Source of the DNA: Candidatus Janibacter merdipullorum | GTDB lineage: Bacteria; Actinomycetota; Actinomycetes; Actinomycetales; Dermatophilaceae | Assembly: GCA_019116945.1 (NCBI GenBank) | Contig: DXAR01000160.1 | Coordinates: 1-59,337, forward strand | Reading direction: 5' to 3' | DNA: 59,337 nucleotides | Part shown: positions 51,702 to 59,337 of the stretch, piece by piece | How the letters are laid out: each line of letters begins with the position of its first letter | How positions within the stretch are numbered: the first letter of the stretch is position 1 | The notes under the pieces: generated by a model | Told to the model about the DNA's origin: nothing | The model's database searches: none | Seen by the model: only the letters and a program-made list of their open reading frames with translations | Position numbers and translations under genes: made by a program

Positions 51702-52654
51702 GCCTCCTCGAGATCACCCTCCGCTCCCTCTCCGCCCTCGCGGCGGTCCTCGTCCTGCCGCTCGTCGCCGGCCAGCTGGAGCACAAGGTCATGGCCCACA
51801 TGCAGGGGCGCCTCGGCCCGATGTACGCCGGTGGCTTCCACGGCTGGGCCCAGCTCGTCGCCGACGGGGTGAAGTTCGCCCAGAAGGAGGACGTCACCCC
51901 CGCCGCGGCCGACCGCACGGTCTTCCGCATCGCCCCCGCGGTGGCGCTCGTGCCCTACCTCATCGCCATGGCCCTGCTCCCCGTCCACCCGGGTCTCGCC
52001 GCGGCGGAGGTCCCGGGCAGCCTGCTCCTCGTGCTCGGGGTCACCGGGGTGGGCGTCCTCGGCACCCTCATGGCCGGCTGGGCCAGCGCCAACAAGTACG
52101 CCCTCATCGGCGGGATGCGTTCTGCCGCACAGCTGCTCGCCTACGAGCTCCCTCTCGTCCTGTCCGTCGCCTCGGTCGCGATGGCCGCGGGGACGCTCTC
52201 CCTGGCGGGGGTCGTCGAGGCGTGGTCCCCGTGGTGGCTCCTCTGGCAGCTGCCCGGTGCCCTCGTCTTCCTCGTGGCCGCGACCGCGGAGCTGCAGCGT
52301 CCCCCCTTCGACGCCCCCATCGCCGACAGCGAGGTCGTCATGGGCCCCTGGACGGAGTACACCGGGCTGCGCTTCGCCTTCTTCATGCTCGCCGAGTACG
52401 CGGGGATGGTCGTCATGGGCCTCCTCTTCGGCATCCTCTGGCTCGGCGGCTGGCAGGGCCCCCTCGCCGACCACCTCGGGTGGCTGTGGACCCTGCTCAA
52501 GGGGGCGCTCGTCGTCCTCCTCATCATCTGGGTCCGGGTCTCCTGGCCGCGGATGCGGGAGGACCAGCTCCAGCGCCTCGCCTGGGCCGTCCTCGTCCCC
52601 CTGGCCCTCGCCCAGCTCGCCCTGACCGCCGTGGGAGTGGTGATGACCGCATGA
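51698..52654 (+). CDS. nuoH2: second-set NuoH
   Basis: A 318-residue NuoH homologue, about 150 residues shorter than NuoH1 because it lacks the soluble tail. Helical pattern and [10 protein letters not shown] loop are retained. The coupling loop reads [21 protein letters not shown], whereas NuoH1 has [14 protein letters not shown], so two of three acidic residues are altered or moved. It may handle quinone differently or not at all. Confidence 0.92.
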   Translation: MSLLEITLRSLSALAAVLVLPLVAGQLEHKVMAHMQGRLGPMYAGGFHGWAQLVADGVKFAQKEDVTPAAADRTVFRIAPAVALVPYLIAMALLPVHPGLAAAEVPGSLLLVLGVTGVGVLGTLMAGWASANKYALIGGMRSAAQLLAYELPLVLSVASVAMAAGTLSLAGVVEAWSPWWLLWQLPGALVFLVAATAELQRPPFDAPIADSEVVMGPWTEYTGLRFAFFMLAEYAGMVVMGLLFGILWLGGWQGPLADHLGWLWTLLKGALVVLLIIWVRVSWPRMREDQLQRLAWAVLVPLALAQLALTAVGVVMTA

Positions 52655-53199
52655 GTACCGACAAGCGCCGCAGCGCCGGCTTCGTGCCCGGCCTCGTCTC
52701 GGGCATGGCGACGACCGCCCGCCAGCTGGCCCGCACGCCCCACACCGCCGAGTACCCCGACGCCGCCCCGGAGCTGCCGGCGCGCTCCCGCGGCGTCATC
52801 GCCCTCATCGAGAGCAACTGCACCTCGTGCATGCTCTGCGCCCGCGAGTGCCCGGACTGGTGCATCCACATCGACTCGCACAAGGAAGAGGTCCCGGCCG
52901 AGGGCGGTGGCCGTGCCCGCCAGCGCAATGTCCTCGACCGCTTCGCCATCGACTGGTCGCTGTGCATGTACTGCGGGATCTGCGTCGAGGTCTGCCCCTT
53001 CGACGCCCTCTTCTGGAGCCCGCAGTTCGAGTACGCCGAGACCGACATCCGCGACCTCCTCCACGAGAAGGAGCGCCTCGGGCAGTGGGTCGAGGAGGTC
53101 CCCGCCCCGCCCGAGCTGGACCCGGCCGCGGCCGACCCCGCCGAGGTGACCGCCGCCAACAAGCCGGCCCGCGGAGGCCGGGCGGGCGGACGGCGATGA
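52651..53199 (+). CDS. nuoI2: second-set NuoI
   Basis: A 182-residue two-cluster ferredoxin-like subunit. Both motifs are complete: [18 protein letters not shown] and [18 protein letters not shown]. It could accept electrons from a soluble donor since no NuoEFG module is encoded here. Starts with ATGA overlap from nuoH2. Confidence 0.94.
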   Translation: MSTDKRRSAGFVPGLVSGMATTARQLARTPHTAEYPDAAPELPARSRGVIALIESNCTSCMLCARECPDWCIHIDSHKEEVPAEGGGRARQRNVLDRFAIDWSLCMYCGICVEVCPFDALFWSPQFEYAETDIRDLLHEKERLGQWVEEVPAPPELDPAAADPAEVTAANKPARGGRAGGRR

Positions 53200-53708
53200 C
53201 CGGACTCGACCTCGCCTTCGCGGCGACGGGGATCATCACGGCCACCGCGGGCGCGCTCGCGGTGACCTCGCGACAGGTCGTCCACGCCGCCCTGTGGCTC
53301 GTCGTCGCCCTCCTCGGCCTCGCCGGCTGCTACCTCGTCCTCGGCGCCGAGCTCGTCGCCCTCGTCCAGGTGCTCATCTACGTCGGCGCCGTCGTCGTCC
53401 TCGTCATCGTCGCGCTCATGCTCACGCGCGCCCCCATCGGCCCGCGCTCGGAGCACTCGACCTCGCGGATGCACCGCGCGCTCGCGGCTCTCGTCGGCGC
53501 CGGGACCACCGGGCTCGTCGCGGCGGTCCTCCTGCCGACGGCCACCCGGACCGAGGTCCGGCCCGGCGGGACCGCGGAGCTGGGCCGGCAGATCTTCTCC
53601 ACCTGGGTCTGGCCCTTCGAGCTGCTCTCCCTCCTGCTCCTCGTCGCCCTCGTCGGTGGCTTCGCCGTGGCCGGCCTCACCGGGACGAAGGGGGAGGAGC
53701 AGCGATGA
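53196..53708 (+). CDS. nuoJ2: second-set NuoJ
   Basis: A 170-residue NuoJ homologue with five helices; helix 3 carries [19 protein letters not shown] with the conserved YVGAV. It lacks the soluble tail of NuoJ1. Overlaps nuoI2 and nuoK2. Confidence 0.93.
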   Translation: MTGLDLAFAATGIITATAGALAVTSRQVVHAALWLVVALLGLAGCYLVLGAELVALVQVLIYVGAVVVLVIVALMLTRAPIGPRSEHSTSRMHRALAALVGAGTTGLVAAVLLPTATRTEVRPGGTAELGRQIFSTWVWPFELLSLLLLVALVGGFAVAGLTGTKGEEQR

Positions 53709-54004
53709 TCCACGCCGCCGGCCCCTACCTCCTCGCGAGCATCCTCGTCGGGCTCGGGCTCTACGGGGTCATGGCCCGCCGCAACGCCGTGCTCGTCCTC
53801 GTCGGGGCCGAGCTCCTCCTCGCCGGCGGCAGCCTCCTCCTCGTCACCGCGGGTGCCCTCGGCACCGACGGGGCCTGGTCCGGCCAGGTGCTCACCCTCT
53901 TCGTCATCACCATCGCCGCGGCCGAGGTCGTCATCGCCCTCGCGGTCATCATCGCCGCCTACCGACGTCGCGGGAGCATCGACCTCGCCGAGGAGGCAAC
54001 GTGA
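53705..54004 (+). CDS. nuoK2: second-set NuoK
   Basis: A 99-residue, three-helix subunit. Both membrane glutamates are kept (LVGAELLLAGGS and IAAAEVVIALAVI), so the proton path is intact on sequence. ATGA and GTGA overlaps with its neighbours. Confidence 0.94.
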   Translation: MIHAAGPYLLASILVGLGLYGVMARRNAVLVLVGAELLLAGGSLLLVTAGALGTDGAWSGQVLTLFVITIAAAEVVIALAVIIAAYRRRGSIDLAEEAT

Positions 54005-55842
54005 CGGCCTGGGTCCTCCTCGCGCTCCCGGCGGTGACGGCCGTCGTCGTGCTCGCCCTCGCCCGCCACGCCACCCTCGCGGCGGTGCTCGCGGTCCTCG
54101 GCTCCCTCGCCTCCCTCGGCGCCGGGGCCATCGCCCTCGGTGGCGCCCGGCCCGGTCCGGAGGGGACCCCCTTCGCCGATGCCCGTGGGACGGGACCGGA
54201 CCTCGTCCTCGGGGGGATCGACCTCCCTCTCTCCCTTGCGCTCTCGAGCACGAGCGCCTTCCTCGTCCTCGTCGTCTCCGCCGTCGTCGCCGCCGTGCAG
54301 ACCTACTCGGCGTGGTACCTCGCCGACGACGACCGGCGGGGGGTCTTCCACGCGACGATCGCCCTCTTCGCCGGCGCGATGACCCTCGTCATCCTCTCCA
54401 CCGACCTCGTCCTCACGATCGTCGGCTGGGAGGTCATGGGCTGGTGCTCCTACCTGCTCATCGGGCACTGGTCCCGCCGTCCCGGTCCCCGTCGCGCGGC
54501 CCACACCGCCTTCCTCGTGACACGCATCGCCGACATCGGCCTCCTCCTCGGGTCCGCCGTCCTCGTTGCCAGCGCGGGCAGCACCGCCCGGGCCGCCGTC
54601 ATCGAGCACTGGACCTCGGCGGACGCCGACGCGGCCCTGCGCTCCACGGCCCTGGTCCTCGTCGTCATCGGTGTCCTCGGCAAGTCCGCCCAGCTGCCCT
54701 TCCACGACTGGCTGCTCGACGCCATGGAGGGTCCGACGCCGGCCTCCGCGCTCATCCACGCGGCGACGATGGTCGCCGCCGGGACCGTCGTCCTCGCCCA
54801 GCTGCTCCCCGTCCTCCTGCGCGCCGACGCGGCCCGGACCGTGCTCGCCGTCTCCGTCGCCGTGACGATGCTCCTGGCCGCCCTCCTCGCCCTCCTCGAG
54901 CCGGACCTCAAGCGACTCCTCGCCTGGTCGACGATCAGCCAGGTCGGGGTCATGCTCGCGCCCCTCGCGGCGGCCGGGGCCGGGCCGGCTGCGGGCAGCG
55001 CGCTCGGGCACCTCTACGGGCACGCGGTCTTCAAGGCGCTGCTCTTCCTCACCATCGGCTGGCTCGCCGCGACCCGCGGGTCGACCCTGGCGGCCGCCCT
55101 CGGTGGCAGCGCCCGGACCCACCCCGTCGGGCTTTTCGCCTGGGGCGCAGGGCTCGTCTCCCTCGCCGGCATCCCGCTCGTCCTCGGCGGCCTGACCAAG
55201 GAGCACGTCGTCGCCGCCGTCGGCGACGGCGCCCCGGAGCGTGGCGGAGCCACCGGCCTCGTCCTCGTCAGCCTGCTCACGACCGTCGTCGTCACAGCGG
55301 CCTATGCCACCCGCGCGCTCCTCACCGTCGTCCTCGGCGAGGAGGACCTGCGGGCCCGCGCCGTCATGCCCACGGCCGTCGCCGGGATCCTCGTCGTCCT
55401 CGGCGCAGGCAGCATCCTCGGCGGGCTGGCCCTGGGCCGGCTGCCCGACGCCGGGAGCGTCCCGCTGTCCCTCTTCGCCGTCGTGCTGCTGCTCGTCCTC
55501 GTTGGGGTCGCCATCGGCCTCGGGCTCCACCACACCGGCTGGCAGGCCTCGCTCGTCCGCGGGCGCGCGGGACGGATCGTCGGTGAGGGGCTGCACGTGG
55601 GGGCGCTGCAGCGTCTGCTCGTCGTCCGCCCCGTCCTCGCCCTCGCCCGGATCGTCGCCTTCGTCGACCGGGCGGTCCTCGACACCTACGTCCGGTCGGC
55701 CGCCTGGGGCGTCCTCGGGCTCGCCGGCGCCGGGACCCGGGGCCATGCCCGCGCCCGACCGACGACCGGTCTCGCCCTCGTCGGCGGGGGAGTCCTCCTC
55801 CTCGCCGGGGTCACCGCCCTGGCCCTGTGGGGCATCGCATGA
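54001..55842 (+). CDS. nuoL2: second-set NuoL
   Basis: A 613-residue antiporter-like subunit. The pump residues survive: Glu in VGWEVMGWCSYLLIG, Lys in LGKSAQLPFHDWLLDAMEGP, His in [13 protein letters not shown] and Lys in GGLTKEHVVAAV. Starts at GTG in a GTGA overlap. Confidence 0.93.
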   Translation: MTAWVLLALPAVTAVVVLALARHATLAAVLAVLGSLASLGAGAIALGGARPGPEGTPFADARGTGPDLVLGGIDLPLSLALSSTSAFLVLVVSAVVAAVQTYSAWYLADDDRRGVFHATIALFAGAMTLVILSTDLVLTIVGWEVMGWCSYLLIGHWSRRPGPRRAAHTAFLVTRIADIGLLLGSAVLVASAGSTARAAVIEHWTSADADAALRSTALVLVVIGVLGKSAQLPFHDWLLDAMEGPTPASALIHAATMVAAGTVVLAQLLPVLLRADAARTVLAVSVAVTMLLAALLALLEPDLKRLLAWSTISQVGVMLAPLAAAGAGPAAGSALGHLYGHAVFKALLFLTIGWLAATRGSTLAAALGGSARTHPVGLFAWGAGLVSLAGIPLVLGGLTKEHVVAAVGDGAPERGGATGLVLVSLLTTVVVTAAYATRALLTVVLGEEDLRARAVMPTAVAGILVVLGAGSILGGLALGRLPDAGSVPLSLFAVVLLLVLVGVAIGLGLHHTGWQASLVRGRAGRIVGEGLHVGALQRLLVVRPVLALARIVAFVDRAVLDTYVRSAAWGVLGLAGAGTRGHARARPTTGLALVGGGVLLLAGVTALALWGIA

Positions 55843-57374
55843 TCGGCCTCGCCTGCGCCCTGCCGATCCTCGCGGGAGCGGTCCTCCTCGGCGGCGGCAC
55901 CGAGCTCTCGAGCCGGACCGCCGCGCGCACCGGCGTCGGGGCCTCCCTGCTCACCCTCGCGCTCGTCGTCACGGCGTGGGTCACCGACGCCGTCATCGAC
56001 CTCGTCTGGCTCCCCTCGCTCGCCCTGCGCCTCCACCTCGGCCTCGACGGCATCAGCGGCCCCCTCGCCACGCTCGCGGTGGTCGTCACGGCCGCGGCCT
56101 GCCTCACCGTCCTGGCCGACCGCCCCCGAGGGGGCAGCGCGGCCACCTTCGTCGGATGCCTGCTCCTCACCCTCGGTGGTGCGCTCGCCACCTTCGCCGC
56201 CCGGGACGCCGTCCTCTTCGTCATCGCCTTCGAGCTCGTCCTCGTCCCGATGTGGGTGCTCATCACCCGCTTCGGCGATGACCGCGACCCGGCGGCACGG
56301 CGGGAGGCCGGTGCCCGCTTCGTCATCTACACCGGCCTCGGGTCCACCCTCATGCTCCTCGGGGTCCTGCTCCTCGTCTCCCGGATGGGCACCGCCGACC
56401 TCGCCACGCTCGGAGCAGCCCGCGGCGAGGGGCTGGGCAGCGGGGTGCAACTGATGATCGCCGTCCTCCTCACCGCCGGCCTCGCCGTCAAGGTGCCCGT
56501 GTGGCCGCTCCACTCGTGGCTGCCGATGGCCCACACGACCGCCCCGACCGCCGGGTCGATGCTCCTCGCCGCGGTCCTGCTGAAGATGGGGACCTACGGC
56601 CTCGTCCGGCTGCCCCTGGCGACCGTGCCGGACGGCTTCGCCCGGATCGCCCCCGTGCTCGCCATCTGCGGTGTCGCCGGGATCATCTGGGGCGGTCTCG
56701 TGTGCCTCGTCGAGCGCGAGCTCAAGCGGCTCATCGCCTGGTCCTCGATCGCGCACATGGGCTTCGTCGCGCTCGCCCTCGCGACGGGTACGGCGACCGG
56801 CGTCACGGCCGCGCTCTACGGCAACCTCGCCCACGGGGTGATCTCCGCGCTCCTCTTCCTCGTCGTCGGCGGCCTCAAGCACCGCTGGGGTGACGACGAC
56901 CTGGGCACGCCGCGTCCCGCCCTTCGCGAGCAGGCCCCGGTGACCGGTCTCCTCCTCCTCACCGGCCTGGCTGCGGGTCTCGGCCTGCCGGGGCTCGCCG
57001 GCTTCTGGGGGGAGTTCCCCGCGATCATCGCGGCGCTGGACCCGGCCGAAGGGCGGCCCGTCGCCCTCTTCGTGGTCTGCGCCGCCGTCGCCGCGGTCGG
57101 CGCCGCCCTCGCCGCGGCCTACGCGCTGCGCGTCGCCCGGCTCGTCTGGCTCGGCGAGGGACACACTCCCGTCCCCGACGTGCCCGAGGAGGGCCCGGGC
57201 AGCGACGACGGCCACACGGCGGTCCTGCCGTCGGCGACTCAGCGGGAGGAGCTCGCCCGCGTCGAGCTCTTTCCGGGCGCCGTCCTGGCCCTCGCGGTGC
57301 TCGCCCTCGGGGTCCTCCCCGGCCTCGTGCTCGCCGTGACCGATCCGGCCCTCACGGCGGTGGTGTCCCGATGA
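55839..57374 (+). CDS. nuoM2: second-set NuoM
   Basis: A 511-residue antiporter-like subunit. Glu in IAFELVLVPMWVLITRFG, Lys in AVKVPVWPLHSWLPMAHTTA, Lys in VLLKMGTYGLVRLPL and Glu in AGFWGEFPAII are kept. The start is the ATG overlapping the nuoL2 stop; a GTG four codons upstream is less likely. Confidence 0.93.
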   Translation: MIGLACALPILAGAVLLGGGTELSSRTAARTGVGASLLTLALVVTAWVTDAVIDLVWLPSLALRLHLGLDGISGPLATLAVVVTAAACLTVLADRPRGGSAATFVGCLLLTLGGALATFAARDAVLFVIAFELVLVPMWVLITRFGDDRDPAARREAGARFVIYTGLGSTLMLLGVLLLVSRMGTADLATLGAARGEGLGSGVQLMIAVLLTAGLAVKVPVWPLHSWLPMAHTTAPTAGSMLLAAVLLKMGTYGLVRLPLATVPDGFARIAPVLAICGVAGIIWGGLVCLVERELKRLIAWSSIAHMGFVALALATGTATGVTAALYGNLAHGVISALLFLVVGGLKHRWGDDDLGTPRPALREQAPVTGLLLLTGLAAGLGLPGLAGFWGEFPAIIAALDPAEGRPVALFVVCAAVAAVGAALAAAYALRVARLVWLGEGHTPVPDVPEEGPGSDDGHTAVLPSATQREELARVELFPGAVLALAVLALGVLPGLVLAVTDPALTAVVSR

Positions 57375-58897
57375 TGCCGACCGCCGCCGCCCCCGAGGTC
57401 GACGTGCTCGTCGCCGGCCCCGTCCTCGCGCCGGCGATCGGCGCCGTCCTCGTCCTCGCCCTCGACGCCCTCTGGCCGCGTCGGCGGATGCCGGCGCTCG
57501 TCGGAGGAGCCGTGGCACTCCTCGCCGGTCTGGCCGCCACGGTGCGCCTGCGACTCCTCACCGTCGACGGGGGAGAGCAGGCCACGATCTGCCTGCCGGA
57601 CGACCCCGCGCTCGCCGTGACCCCGGCTCCCGGGGCCACCGCCAGCGACTGCATCGTCCGGGTCGGGGAGACCGGCGCCCTGCTCCAGGCGCTCGCCGCC
57701 GCGGCCGGGCTCGCCGTGCTCGTGCTGCTCGTCTCCCGGCCGCGGGGTCCCGAGACCCGACGGGAGGGCGGCCTCGCGCCCGGGTCGTCGGACGGGAGCG
57801 GGCCCGGGGTCGACGTGGCCCTCCTCCTCGCGACGGTGACCGGGGCCGCCATGGTCTCCGCCGCCCACGACCTCGCGAGCTGGCTCATCGGCCTCGAGCT
57901 GGCCACCGTGCCGGTCATCGCGCTCGCCGCCCTGCACGGCGGGCGGGACAGCGGAGCCCTGCAGCTCATGACGACGTCCGTCACCTCCTTCGCGATCGCC
58001 GTCGTCGGCGCGGGGCTCTGGGTGGTGGCCACCGGAAGCATCCGCCTCGGGGGTGCTGCCTCCTGGGAGGCCGGGCAGGACGAGGGCTCCCGGGCCGTGC
58101 TCACCGTCGGTCTCGTCCTCCTCGTGGCCGGCATCGCCTTCAAGCTCTCCCTCGTCCCCTTCCACGCGTGGGCGCCCGCGACCTACCCCCGCTCCGGCCC
58201 CGCCGTCACCCTGCTCCTCGCGGCGGTCTCGACGATCGCCGGCGTCGGCGCCTTCATCGCGCTCATCGACGGGGCCGCGGGGGTCCTGCCGCGGCTGACG
58301 CCGGTGCTCGGGGTCCTGGCCGTCCTCTCGATGCTCGTCGGGGCCGTCCTCGCGCTCCGGGCCCCGGACCCCCTTCGGCTCGTCGCGTGGTCGGCCGTCA
58401 CCCAGGGCGGATGGGTCATGGCTCCGCTCGCCGCCGGCGACACCGACGCCGCCATCGGCTATCTCGCCGTCTACGTCGTCGCCGTCGCCGCGGTCCTCAC
58501 CGTCGTCGCCACCCTCTCCCCGGAGGGCAGCCGGACCCTCGAGGACGATCGGGGACTCCTGCGCCGCAAGCCGGTCCACGCCGCCGTGCTCACGCTCGGG
58601 CTCCTCACCCTCGCCGGACTGCCGCCGGGAGTGGCCGGGCTCCTCGCCAAGATCCTCGCGCTGCGTCCGCTCGCGGCGGAGGGTCAGTGGTGGATCGCGC
58701 TGCCGGCGGTCGCGGCGGCGGCGATCGGATTCGCCGTCTACCTGCGCTGGGTGGCGCTCGTGCTCCTCCCGACCGACGAGGCGCGCGAGCCCGAGGAGAC
58801 CTCTCGGGCAAGGACGCTCGTCATGCTCGCGGTCGGCCTGCTGCTCCTCGTCGCCACGATCCTCCCGGTGATCCTCCTTGGCGCGGGAACGAACTGA
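57371..58897 (+). CDS. nuoN2: second-set NuoN
   Basis: A 508-residue antiporter-like subunit. Glu in WLIGLELATVPVIALAAL, Lys in AFKLSLVPFHAWAPATYPRSG and Lys in VAGLLAKILALRPL are visible. The middle lysine seen in NuoN1 (AAATKAAAFG) reads LLAAVSTIAGVG, so one proton-relay lysine is missing. Last gene of the cluster; 24 bases before htpX. Confidence 0.92.
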   Translation: MMPTAAAPEVDVLVAGPVLAPAIGAVLVLALDALWPRRRMPALVGGAVALLAGLAATVRLRLLTVDGGEQATICLPDDPALAVTPAPGATASDCIVRVGETGALLQALAAAAGLAVLVLLVSRPRGPETRREGGLAPGSSDGSGPGVDVALLLATVTGAAMVSAAHDLASWLIGLELATVPVIALAALHGGRDSGALQLMTTSVTSFAIAVVGAGLWVVATGSIRLGGAASWEAGQDEGSRAVLTVGLVLLVAGIAFKLSLVPFHAWAPATYPRSGPAVTLLLAAVSTIAGVGAFIALIDGAAGVLPRLTPVLGVLAVLSMLVGAVLALRAPDPLRLVAWSAVTQGGWVMAPLAAGDTDAAIGYLAVYVVAVAAVLTVVATLSPEGSRTLEDDRGLLRRKPVHAAVLTLGLLTLAGLPPGVAGLLAKILALRPLAAEGQWWIALPAVAAAAIGFAVYLRWVALVLLPTDEAREPEETSRARTLVMLAVGLLLLVATILPVILLGAGTN

Positions 58898-58921
58898 CCC
58901 ACCCACGACGTTGGACGAACC

Positions 58922-59337
58922 ATGCACCATCATTTCAACGGGCTCAAGACCGCGGCTCTCTTCGGCTCGATCTTCGCGCTGCTGCTCATCACCGGCTACG
59001 CGCTCGGTGGCAGCATGGTCATGTGGCTCTTCGGCCTCTTCGGCGTCGGGATGACCGCGTACACGTACTGGAACTCCGACAAGCTCGCGATCAAGGCGAT
59101 GCGCGCCCAGCCGGCCGACCCGCAGCAGTTCCCGCAGATGTACCGCATCGTCCAGGAGCTGAGCCAGCGAGCCGAGCAGCCCATGCCGCGCCTCTACGTC
59201 AGCCCGACGGCCGCCCCCAATGCCTTCGCCACCGGCCGCAACCCGCAGCACGCCGCCGTCTGCTGCACCGAGGGGATCCTCCAGCTCCTCGACGAGCGTG
59301 AGCTGCGCGGCGTCCTCGGCCACGAGCTCATGCACGT
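58922..59337 (+). CDS. htpX: M48-family membrane metalloprotease HtpX (cut by window edge)
   Basis: The first 138 codons of HtpX, a zinc-dependent membrane protease for quality control. Two N-terminal helices ([20 protein letters not shown] and [20 protein letters not shown]), the conserved [20 protein letters not shown], and the zinc motif HELMH right at the edge. It follows the second nuo cluster closely but has no obvious shared function. Confidence 0.94.
   Translation, partial: MHHHFNGLKTAALFGSIFALLLITGYALGGSMVMWLFGLFGVGMTAYTYWNSDKLAIKAMRAQPADPQQFPQMYRIVQELSQRAEQPMPRLYVSPTAAPNAFATGRNPQHAAVCCTEGILQLLDERELRGVLGHELMH

Noticed and set aside
51690-51710. A hidden or degraded nuoD between nuoC2 and nuoH2
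   Set aside because: The two genes overlap by four bases, so no sequence remains for it.

Overview
The window is high-GC, gene-dense DNA from an actinobacterium. Pointers are classical o-succinylbenzoate-route menaquinone genes including a MenJ-type isoprenoid reductase, a 14-gene complex I operon with ATGA/GTGA/TGATG overlaps, fused KorA plus KorB, a class F sortase lipoprotein, HtaA-type heme proteins, many GTG starts and probable leaderless starts. A member of the Intrasporangiaceae/Dermacoccaceae group fits best. That family placement is inference from protein style, not from a marker gene.

Layout. 1-12.5 kb holds menaquinone genes (menB, menC, menD, menF, menG) interleaved with a GntP-type permease, an Nramp-like transporter with an atypical metal site, a WXG-like small protein coupled to an alpha/beta hydrolase, and small conserved genes. 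12.7-31.1 kb holds menJ, the complete nuoA-N operon and a polyprenyl diphosphate synthase for the menaquinone tail, so complex I and its quinone are made from one block. 31.1-40.7 kb holds rarD, a class F sortase, PhoX with a charged proline-rich tail, a D-threonine-aldolase-like/sugar-lactone-oxidase pair, and korAB (ferredoxin-linked 2-oxoglutarate oxidation). 40.9-49.1 kb is a heme-acquisition island: a degenerate HtaA-like protein, a four-domain HtaA protein, hmuTUV, and a heme oxygenase gene broken by one extra G. 49.2-50.1 kb has two small genes. 50.2-58.9 kb is a second, incomplete complex I set (A, B, C, H, I, J, K, L, M, N; no D, E, F or G). htpX runs off the right edge.

How it works together. 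The men genes make menaquinone, MenJ partly saturates its tail, and complex I delivers NADH electrons to it. KorAB makes reduced ferredoxin, and the second Nuo set lacks the NADH module but keeps the membrane arm and the NuoB/NuoI Fe-S ligands, so a ferredoxin-fed proton pump is an attractive but unproven reading. Iron connects several parts: a strong DtxR/IdeR-type box sits between the divergent HtaA genes, and a second, weaker one lies upstream of menJ and the nuo operon.

The most interesting points are the incomplete second Nuo complex beside korAB, the two candidate iron boxes, the four-domain HtaA protein opposite a partner that lost its heme histidine, the frameshifted heme oxygenase, the 7-7-7 palindrome upstream of korA, and an apparent enrichment of CGAAGGG/CCCTTCG that seems to override normal codon choice. 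No RNA genes, CRISPR arrays, insertion sequences or origins were recognised. No stretch longer than 300 bases lacks a gene.
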